Below, piece by piece: positions 1 to 4,871 of a DNA stretch of 5,167 bases (its first letter is position 1; every line of letters begins with the position of its first letter). Under the pieces are notes generated by a model. It worked only from the letters and a program-made list of their open reading frames with translations. It was not told the DNA's origin and ran no database searches. Source of the stretch: an uncultured bacterium (GTDB lineage Bacteria > Patescibacteriota > Minisyncoccia > Spechtbacterales > HO2-43-30). The translations under genes were made by a program, and so were the position numbers. The stretch is taken from assembly GCA_913054525.1 (NCBI GenBank), contig CAJXHR010000058.1, positions 1-5,167 on the forward strand, given 5' to 3'.

Positions 1-405
1 GTTTCGTGCATTTGCTGTATTCAAAAAGTTTTTTACACAATCAAACGTCATATACGGGCACATGCGTCTATTTGCCTCAAGCAGTGGACATATGTACCAG
101 GCAGCCAGGTTCAGGAACGTGTTTCTAGCAAACTTTCTCATGGCCTTCTTTTCGTTCGGGGGGGCATCAGCTACTATTGAAATGTCCAGTTTTGACATAT
201 CTATTATCATTTGGCCAAAATAGGCGCGGGGTATTTCCTCATTTTTCGTTATCTTCTTTATGCGATTTGCTGTTTTTTCATCCAGCCGTTTGAAGAAATA
301 GTAAAATATATTGGCATCCGCAAAGAAAAATTCAGGATAGCCCGGGGGTATTGCCATAAGTGTTGCCGCGTATTTTAAATGTGCTTTCTTTATTTCCAAA
401 CTCAT
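1..405 (-). CDS. hypothetical protein, C-terminus off the left edge
   Basis: This frame is open without a stop from an ATG at 405 down to base 1, giving 135 residues; the C-terminus lies outside the window. A clear Shine-Dalgarno GGAGGTG sits at 411-417, five bases before the ATG, which fixes the start. The protein begins MSLEIKKAHLKYAATLMAIP and is mixed: aromatic-rich around residues 22-38 (FFFADANIFYYFF), then a Lys/Arg-rich helical stretch, then a Trp/Cys-containing segment near 108-126 (AAWYICPLLEANRRMCPYM). I see no signal peptide, no clear membrane span and no catalytic motif that I recognise. It is transcribed away from the queuosine salvage gene, from which it is separated by 124 bases, so the two need not be functionally linked. 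The strong ribosome site and the long open frame make it a real gene; its function is unknown. Confidence 0.72.
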   Translation of the reverse strand, partial: MSLEIKKAHLKYAATLMAIPPGYPEFFFADANIFYYFFKRLDEKTANRIKKITKNEEIPRAYFGQMIIDMSKLDISIVADAPPNEKKAMRKFARNTFLNLAAWYICPLLEANRRMCPYMTFDCVKNFLNTANARN

Positions 406-451
406 CTCGCCACCTCCGATGCGCGAGTCTACTATAATATTGTAAAATAAT

Positions 452-480
452 TTGACCGATAAGGGAAATTCTTTTATATT
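452..480 (+). promoter_or_regulatory. sigma70-like promoter for the queuosine salvage gene
   Basis: TTGACC at 452-457 (5/6 to the -35 consensus) and TATATT at 475-480 (5/6 to the -10 consensus) are separated by exactly 17 bases. Initiation would fall near 487, giving a leader of about 43 bases before the GTG at 530. The surrounding 406-529 region is AT-rich and contains no further gene. On the opposite strand a TATTAT (434-439) could serve the leftward gene, but I find no good -35 for it. No riboswitch-like structure was recognised in the leader. Confidence 0.55.
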
Positions 481-529
481 TATATTATTATCAAAAGTTC
501 TTTTATTCTAATTAAATCGGGGGTTTACT

Positions 530-1540
530 GTGAGCGCATATGGGAGAAATGTTTATACGCAAAGTGTGCTGTCTGCTATAGGAGACATGAAGCCGCAGCA
601 CGTTTTTATAAATGATAATAAGTTGATTGAAGCAGCCGAAGAGCTTGCGTCGATGGACCTTGGGCACAACGACTGGCGCGGTGCGATATTTCCCGGGGAA
701 GACGACGATAGATTTATGGCGTTCCTTGTCGTATCCGGCGCAATCAACTTTTGCTTCACGGATTTTACAACCGATAAAAGCTTTGATGTGGAATACCCCA
801 CGGGCGAAATCAAGACTGGCGCGTCTGCGATGTTTGCCTCGCTGATGCGGGCGATAGAAGAGAGGATTGATGTCTTAGACCCAAGGGTGCTTGCGGATCT
901 CACACAGGAGAAAGTACTTCATATCTTCAGGCACGCGGAGACACCGATGCCGATGCTCGAAGAAAGGACTAGGCACCTGAATAATCTAGGCAGGAATTTC
1001 CGTAATAAAAAAAAGAATTTTGCCGATGTGTTCCGTAAGAATGGCTTTAGAGCATTTCATTCTTCCAGGCGTGGCGGCATAGTGGCCGACCTTGCGCGGA
1101 TTGCTTGTTATGGAGATGAAAGTTTGTGGAAGGGGAAGTGGATGTTGTTTTACAAGCGTGCTCAACTCGTGCCCATGATGTATCATGGTAGAGCGCTTTC
1201 TTCAAACGGAGCTCTCCCGCTTCTTCTGGACTCTGAAAATATCGGGCCTATAGCGGATTATCGAGTCCCGCAAGCATTGAGGCACAAGGGAGTGATTCAC
1301 TATAGCAGAGAGCTTGCGATGTTGGTGCATAGCGGTTGTGCGATTCCAAAACACAGTGATATGGAGATTGAGATCCGCGCTCGCGGTGTGGTAGAGGTAA
1401 TGGATCGTCTGATTACCGAGGTAAATCTGCGCAGGCCGCCAGATGCAGAGATCGTTATGGGGCAGCTGGACTACCCCGTCTGGAAAATGGGCCCTCAAGC
1501 CGCAGGCCGGCATCACTATACATATACTACGGCGTACTAA
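530..1540 (+). CDS. qng1: queuosine-5'-phosphate N-glycosidase (Qng1/DUF2419)
   Basis: Members of this family (human C9orf64/QNG1, DUF2419) hydrolyse queuosine 5'-monophosphate to release queuine, so that the base can be re-used for tRNA wobble position 34; the enzyme is cytosolic. The 336-residue length matches the family. Visible family blocks are INFCF (72-76), MPMLEERTRHLN (140-151), FYKRAQL (207-213), ADYRVPQAL (242-250), MEIEIRARG (278-286) and LDYPVWK (313-319). D243 in ADYR is probably an active-site acid; this is inference from conservation. The GTG start at 530 is preceded by a G-run at 519-523 that could act as a weak ribosome site, and the N-terminal helix from this start aligns with the human protein. 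The gene is monocistronic: its own promoter lies upstream, a terminator sits at its stop, and it converges on the glycosyltransferase gene with a 9-base gap. Its codon use resembles that of its neighbours. The family call is secure from several independent blocks. Confidence 0.93.
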   Translation: MSAYGRNVYTQSVLSAIGDMKPQHVFINDNKLIEAAEELASMDLGHNDWRGAIFPGEDDDRFMAFLVVSGAINFCFTDFTTDKSFDVEYPTGEIKTGASAMFASLMRAIEERIDVLDPRVLADLTQEKVLHIFRHAETPMPMLEERTRHLNNLGRNFRNKKKNFADVFRKNGFRAFHSSRRGGIVADLARIACYGDESLWKGKWMLFYKRAQLVPMMYHGRALSSNGALPLLLDSENIGPIADYRVPQALRHKGVIHYSRELAMLVHSGCAIPKHSDMEIEIRARGVVEVMDRLITEVNLRRPPDAEIVMGQLDYPVWKMGPQAAGRHHYTYTTAY

Positions 1541-1551
1541 ACGCCGTTTTT
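1529..1551 (+). terminator. intrinsic terminator overlapping the qng1 stop codon
   Basis: Perfect 7-bp stem ACGGCGT (1529-1535) and ACGCCGT (1541-1547) with a 5-base loop ACTAA, followed by a T-run at 1547-1551 and more T-rich sequence. The upstream arm is coding (the last sense codons of qng1) and the stop codon TAA (1538-1540) lies in the loop. On the minus strand the same hairpin has no T-tract after it, so it should act only on rightward transcripts and keep them out of the convergent glycosyltransferase gene. Confidence 0.75.
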
Positions 1552-2368
1552 ATATTCCGTATCTTGGCACCTTGAGGCCGTATTTACGGAAGTATTTTAT
1601 TGCGCTTAAGAGGTGTATGCGGGCATATTTATTGCTGAGTAGATCGATAACAGGATTACTGCCTTTACTTGCCCGGAAGTGGTAATGATAAAAAAATGTT
1701 TCGGGATAGTAGACTACTTTCCAATTCTTTTCCCAAAAACTGCGGCACCAGTCCACATCCTCCATATACATAAAATACTTTTCGCTCATAGGCCCCACGT
1801 CTTCATGTGCCGCTTTACGCACAAGGAGTGCCGAACCCATTAGCCAATCGGACCCGACTGGCTTCAATGCTTTGGGGTCAGACCCCTTCGTTATTAGAAA
1901 ACGATTTAATTCTCTCTTGCCCCAGGGTGTCTTCCCGAAAGGCGTGCGGCGGGCAAGGATAGTGCCGGGCGTATAAAAGCGGAAGCATGAGGACTGATGT
2001 TCTCCATTTATATTAAAAAGCCGCGGCCCGAGTATCCCAATATCCTTGTGTTCTTTCATGTAGGCAAGCATCTGGGGAATCGCGGTTTTTTCTGTTATCA
2101 TCACGTCCGCGTTTATAATCAAAAAGAAATCGCCTTGCGCATTGCCAATGCCGCGGTTCACGGATTTTGCAAAGCCGACATTTTTCTTTTCTTGAAGAAA
2201 TATAATTTCAGGAAAATCATATCGCATCATGTCCTGTGTCTTTTCGATAGTTTCGCTATCTGTGACAATAATCTCGCTCCCTTGAGGAGCGTTTTTTTTG
2301 AGATAGTTCAGGCAAAGCTTTAGAACTTCGGGGGATTTATAATGATTGATTATAATAGATAGAATCAT
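1550..2368 (-). CDS. family 2 glycosyltransferase, WbbL/rhamnosyltransferase-like
   Basis: A 272-residue GT-A fold glycosyltransferase that would transfer a sugar from a nucleotide donor to a cell-surface glycan acceptor. The N-terminus ILSIIINHYKSPEVLKLCL (2-20) is the first Rossmann-like strand and helix. NVGFAKSVNRGI (63-74) is the typical nucleotide-binding block. NADV (86-89) replaces the DxD metal motif, as is common in this subgroup. GSDWLMGSALLVRK (172-185) and EDVDWC (203-208) are the acceptor-site and catalytic-base region. There is no signal peptide or obvious membrane helix, so it is probably cytoplasmic or peripheral at the inner face. Its ATG overlaps the rmlA stop as ATGA (2365-2368), which implies translational coupling. 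Its position directly after dTDP-glucose and rhamnose genes suggests a dTDP-L-rhamnose or related dTDP-sugar donor; this is inference and the exact linkage cannot be read. It ends 9 bases from the qng1 stop. Confidence 0.9.
   Translation of the reverse strand: MILSIIINHYKSPEVLKLCLNYLKKNAPQGSEIIVTDSETIEKTQDMMRYDFPEIIFLQEKKNVGFAKSVNRGIGNAQGDFFLIINADVMITEKTAIPQMLAYMKEHKDIGILGPRLFNINGEHQSSCFRFYTPGTILARRTPFGKTPWGKRELNRFLITKGSDPKALKPVGSDWLMGSALLVRKAAHEDVGPMSEKYFMYMEDVDWCRSFWEKNWKVVYYPETFFYHYHFRASKGSNPVIDLLSNKYARIHLLSAIKYFRKYGLKVPRYGI
1874..1886. repeat. 13-base palindrome GGGGTCAGACCCC inside the glycosyltransferase gene
   Basis: Perfect 6-base arms around a single A. It is in the coding frame of the glycosyltransferase (KGSDPK). 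A palindrome of this size is expected about once by chance in 5 kb. It is listed only because I recall this exact motif as a dispersed palindromic repeat in some bacterial genomes; that recollection is unverified. Confidence 0.25.
2275..2299 (+). terminator. terminator-like hairpin antisense to the glycosyltransferase
   Basis: Stem CGCTCC (2275-2280) and GGAGCG (2286-2291), loop CTTGA, followed directly by eight T (2292-2299). It would only work on rightward (antisense) transcripts; on the coding strand it corresponds to the segment KKNAPQGSE near residues 24-32. It could block antisense transcription entering the cluster, or be a chance result of an AAA AAA AAC codon run beside GC-rich codons. 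Confidence 0.3.
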
Positions 2369-3432
2369 ATTGCGAGATTAGAATTTTCTCCCACTATAAT
2401 CTTATTTCCTTCTGGCATTTCGAAGTGCTTTGCGCTTATGGTAGATCCCGCGCCTATGACGCTATCCACTATTTTTGCCGGAGTTACAATGCTTGCGTCG
2501 TCGAATACCAGAGAATGCTCGATGTTTCCGCCATGCATCTCTACCTTGTTTCCAAGTGAAGTGAAGGGGCCGATGTATGAATCCTTGATAAGGCAGTATT
2601 CCGCGATGGACACCGGTCCGCGGATGAGGGTTTTGCCTCCGATGCGCGTGCCTTGCCCGATTTCCACCTCGCCTTCTATTTTTACGCTTGATTCTATCAC
2701 GCCCTCCTGTTTAGATTTTGTGAATGCAGAGAGAATGAGTTTGTTGCCTTCGAGGAGATCCCTTGGGTCGCCTTTGTCTTTCCACCAGTTTTTGATTTCC
2801 GCCCACTGGACATTGTAGCCGTTTTGGGCAAGCCATGTATGGATATCTGAAATTTCATAGTCGCCCCTGAATCCCGGTTTGATATTTTCTGCCGCGAGAT
2901 GGGCGGAACTGTCATAAAAATATAGGCCGGCTACCGCGTATTCGCTTTTGGGCTGCACCGGCCTCTCTTCCACGCGCACGATTTTCCCGTCGCGAATTTC
3001 AGGAACGCCGAAGCGGTGGGGGTTGGGGACCCGGGCAAGGGAAAGCAGGCAGTTTGCACCGCTCTGCTCAAACTGCTGTACTAGGGGGGCGAGATCGTCA
3101 TTTATTATATTATCTCCAAGATACAGAAGGAATTTTTCATCTCCTAAAAATTCCTTCGCTACTTTTACTACATGTCCCAAGCCTAGAGCGCCGCCTGTTT
3201 GTTTGATGTAAGTAATATTTGCGCCAAAGCGCGTGCCGTCGCCGACGGCACTTTCTACCGCAGTGTCGTCTTCGCTGACTATAACTCCTATATCCTGTAT
3301 GCCGGCTGAGGCGATATGCTCAAGCGCGTAAAAAATCATCGGCTTATTTGCCAATGGAATGAGATGCTTGTTCGCCGTATGGGTCAGGGGTTTTAAATTA
3401 TTGCTGCGTGCGGCAGTGACCAATGCTTTCAT
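2365..3432 (-). CDS. rmlA: glucose-1-phosphate thymidylyltransferase, long form, altered P-loop
   Basis: RmlA couples dTTP and glucose 1-phosphate to dTDP-glucose, the first step to dTDP-L-rhamnose. At 355 residues this is the long form: a nucleotidyltransferase domain (1-235) followed by a left-handed beta-helix of hexapeptide repeats (about 244-335). Family features present are NKHLIPLANKPMIFYALEHI (21-40), LGDN with the metal-binding Asp (105-108), EERP (155-158) with K162, GDYEISD (190-196) and the W-x-D-x-G block at 217-221. The odd point is the N-terminus. In place of the usual A-G-G-x-G-T-R-L-R-P-L-T it reads TAARSNNLKPLT (6-17), lacking the glycine loop and the catalytic Arg, so activity is uncertain. 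The frame is continuous there. The start has no close Shine-Dalgarno (only AAGGA, about 28 bases upstream) and follows the rmlC remnant by 7 bases. The stop overlaps the glycosyltransferase ATG. The family call is firm; function is less sure. Confidence 0.88.
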   Translation of the reverse strand: MKALVTAARSNNLKPLTHTANKHLIPLANKPMIFYALEHIASAGIQDIGVIVSEDDTAVESAVGDGTRFGANITYIKQTGGALGLGHVVKVAKEFLGDEKFLLYLGDNIINDDLAPLVQQFEQSGANCLLSLARVPNPHRFGVPEIRDGKIVRVEERPVQPKSEYAVAGLYFYDSSAHLAAENIKPGFRGDYEISDIHTWLAQNGYNVQWAEIKNWWKDKGDPRDLLEGNKLILSAFTKSKQEGVIESSVKIEGEVEIGQGTRIGGKTLIRGPVSIAEYCLIKDSYIGPFTSLGNKVEMHGGNIEHSLVFDDASIVTPAKIVDSVIGAGSTISAKHFEMPEGNKIIVGENSNLAI

Positions 3433-3439
3433 AGTTTAT

Positions 3440-3580
3440 TTATATTTTTTTGCATTCCTTTTTCGAAGGATTGTCGGTCTCGGCAAGATCGCAAAAATAC
3501 CCGCGTTCGTCGCCGACAACTTTATTGAGATGTATTTTAAGGCCGCGTATCGGAGTTTTTATTGTATGGTAGGATTTCAT
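3440..3580 (-). pseudogene. rmlC: truncated RmlC-like dTDP-4-dehydrorhamnose 3,5-epimerase remnant
   Basis: A 46-codon frame between rmlB and rmlA that is too short for the general ORF list. It begins with ATG at 3580 and reads MKSYHTIKTPIRGLKIHLNK, continuing VVGDERGYFCDLAETDNP; the I-R-G-L-K-I strand and D-E-R-G-Y-F (24-29) are the start of the RmlC cupin epimerase, whose full length is near 180 residues. RmlC would epimerise C3 and C5 of dTDP-4-keto-6-deoxyglucose made by RmlB. After residue 38 the frame reads SKKECKKI and stops at 3440, before the beta-barrel and catalytic His/Tyr could occur. Bases 3446-3475 in this tail match the 3' part of rmlB at 29 of 30 positions. In another frame the tail reads FEKGMQKNI and ends in a TGA that overlaps the rmlA ATG. 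A GGA seven bases before the ATG is a weak ribosome site. Identification rests on about 38 residues; non-function is clear from length if the assembly is right. Confidence 0.62.
3446..3475. repeat. 30-base direct repeat, copy in the rmlC remnant
   Basis: Matches 3699-3728 at 29 of 30 bases in the same orientation; the single mismatch is T here against C in the other copy. Identity stops abruptly on both sides. It encodes the aberrant tail of the rmlC fragment, in a different frame from the rmlB copy. Confidence 0.85.
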
Positions 3581-3613
3581 TCGTAAATCCGGATGGTATT
3601 CGTAGATTCGGAT
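3576..3613. repeat. imperfect 19-base tandem repeat after rmlB
   Basis: On the minus strand two adjacent 19-base units each start ATCCG and share TACGAAT; their first 16 bases agree at 14 positions. They fill most of the 38-base gap between the rmlB stop and the rmlC-fragment ATG, and the second unit includes that ATG. It may be replication slippage or chance. Confidence 0.4.
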
Positions 3614-3618
3614 CGCCT

Positions 3619-4776
3619 TTATATATATTTTGAAAAATCTTTATCCTTTTCCCGAATCCTTTCCACCCAGTCAATGTTGTGCCGGTACCATTGGATGGTT
3701 TTTTGCATTCCTTCTTCGAAGGATTGTCTTGGTTCCCAAGCCAGTTCGCTTTTAATTTTCGTTGTGTCAATGGAATATCGAAGGTCGTTGCCGGGCCTGT
3801 CGGGGACAAGAGTCACGAGCGATTCTGGCTTTCCCAGGATAGCGAGGATTATGTTTGCAATCTCAAGTGTGGATTTTTCATTATCGCTTCCTATATTATA
3901 CACCTCGCCTGGCTTTCCTTTGTGAAGGATCAGGTCAATGGCTTCACAGTGATCGCTCACATATATCCAGTCGCGTACATGATGGCCGCCTCCATGCAGG
4001 GTTATGGGCTGATTACGGAGCGCACGGAACATTGCGTTTGGGATAAGTTTTTCCGGATGTTGATACGGTCCGTAGTTGTTGGAGCAATGAGTGACTATTA
4101 CCGGTACATCATAGGAGCGATGATACGCGCGGCACATGAGGTCGCCCCCGCCTTTTGCCGCGGCATAGGGGACGTTGGGCGCAAAGCCGGTATCTTCAGT
4201 GAATTTGTGCGTGTCCTCGAGGGAGAGCGTGCCGTATGTTTCATCCGTACTTATCTGTATAAATATCTTTACCTGCCCCTCGTTTCTTTTTGTCGCTTCA
4301 AGGAGTGAGTGCGTGCCGAGTACATTTGTCCGCACAAACTCATCGACTCTGTACATCACGCTCCTTCCCACATGGGTCTCGGCGGCAAAGTTCACAATCG
4401 CTACAACATTGTGCTCCTTGCTGATTTTTTCAACCGTTTCCAGATCCGCAATGTCTCCTTGTATAAAAGTATAGCGCGGATCTTTCTCTACATTTTTTAG
4501 ATTATCTAGATTTCCCGCGTAAGTGAGCTTGTCGTAGTTTACTATTTCATAGTTGGGATATTTTTCAAGAATGTGATGGATAAAGTTGCTTCCGATAAAT
4601 CCCGCGCCTCCTGCGACAAGTATAGAGCGGGTTTTTATAAGTCCTTTGTTTAGGAACATGCCTTGTATCTCCTGTTCGTTTGCGCCGGTGATGTCGGATA
4701 TTTCCTTGAGAGTTATTTTGCCTTCCTGGAAGAGCCGGGCAAGCGTGATAGATTTTTTATCAACTTGTGTATTCAT
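3619..4776 (-). CDS. rmlB: dTDP-glucose 4,6-dehydratase with N-terminal extension
   Basis: RmlB converts dTDP-glucose to dTDP-4-keto-6-deoxyglucose using bound NAD+ in the cytoplasm. From the ATG at 4776 the protein has 385 residues. Extended SDR features are GGAGFIG (56-62), YDKLTYAGNL (81-90), AAETHVGRS (131-139), T177-D178-E179 in STDE, Y204-xxx-K208, CSNNYGPYQHPEKLIP (231-246), RDWIYVSDH (268-276) and DRPGNDLRY (326-334). All catalytic residues are visible. G137 replaces the Asp usual in HVDRS. Residues 1-50 precede the normal start and include a helix-turn-helix-like stretch (about 9-45). The start is uncertain: GTG at 4821 would give 400 residues, and ATG at 4659 would give 346 residues and has AGGAG nine bases upstream. 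I prefer 4776 because the extension looks protein-like, although it lacks a ribosome site. It is the first gene of the leftward cluster and the donor of the 30-base repeat. Confidence 0.92.
   Translation of the reverse strand: MNTQVDKKSITLARLFQEGKITLKEISDITGANEQEIQGMFLNKGLIKTRSILVAGGAGFIGSNFIHHILEKYPNYEIVNYDKLTYAGNLDNLKNVEKDPRYTFIQGDIADLETVEKISKEHNVVAIVNFAAETHVGRSVMYRVDEFVRTNVLGTHSLLEATKRNEGQVKIFIQISTDETYGTLSLEDTHKFTEDTGFAPNVPYAAAKGGGDLMCRAYHRSYDVPVIVTHCSNNYGPYQHPEKLIPNAMFRALRNQPITLHGGGHHVRDWIYVSDHCEAIDLILHKGKPGEVYNIGSDNEKSTLEIANIILAILGKPESLVTLVPDRPGNDLRYSIDTTKIKSELAWEPRQSFEEGMQKTIQWYRHNIDWVERIREKDKDFSKYI
3699..3728. repeat. 30-base direct repeat, original copy in rmlB
   Basis: Encodes the RmlB segment around QSFEEGMQK, a normal part of RmlB C-termini, so this is probably the parental copy. 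The partner lies at 3446-3475, about 250 bases away in the same orientation. Confidence 0.85.
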
Positions 4777-4871
4777 AGGGAGTAGTAGTAAATATGTATC
4801 CAGTAAGATTATCACCCGCACTTAATCTTGTCCATAATTGACTTTATGTGGTGTTATGATATTTAGATAAT
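4777..4871. promoter_or_regulatory. divergent intergenic region between rmlB and the SDR gene
   Basis: This 95-base gap must hold promoters for both directions. Reading right, TATGAT (4855-4860, 5/6 to the -10 consensus) would place the start a few bases before the ATG at 4872, giving an almost leaderless mRNA; this fits the lack of any Shine-Dalgarno there. TTGACT (4838-4843) is a good -35 sequence but only 11 bases from that -10, so the pair is not canonical. Reading left, GATAAT (plus-strand 4808-4813) is a possible -10 without a convincing -35. If rmlB starts at the GTG at 4821 the gap shrinks to 50 bases. Confidence 0.35.

Noticed and set aside
433..438. Perfect TATAAT on the plus strand
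   Set aside because: No acceptable -35 at 16-18 bases upstream; the TTGACC/TATATT pair at 452-480 is the better promoter for qng1.
1997..2323. 108-codon plus-strand frame opposite the glycosyltransferase
   Set aside because: Shadow of the conserved GT2 gene with no ribosome site or recognisable motif.
3433..3618. Plain intergenic gap between rmlB and rmlA
   Set aside because: Translation of the minus strand shows an RmlC-like N-terminus, so it is a gene remnant and not empty spacer.
3537..3809. 90-codon minus-strand frame across the rmlB 3' end
   Set aside because: It overlaps conserved rmlB codons in another frame and resembles no protein; it ends inside the rmlC remnant.
3679..4308. 209-codon plus-strand open frame opposite rmlB
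   Set aside because: It is wholly antisense to a well-conserved RmlB, has no family resemblance, and is explained by codon bias of the real gene.
4833..4848. Inverted repeat CATAA/TTATG as an operator
   Set aside because: Five-base arms in AT-rich DNA are expected by chance, and there is no second copy.
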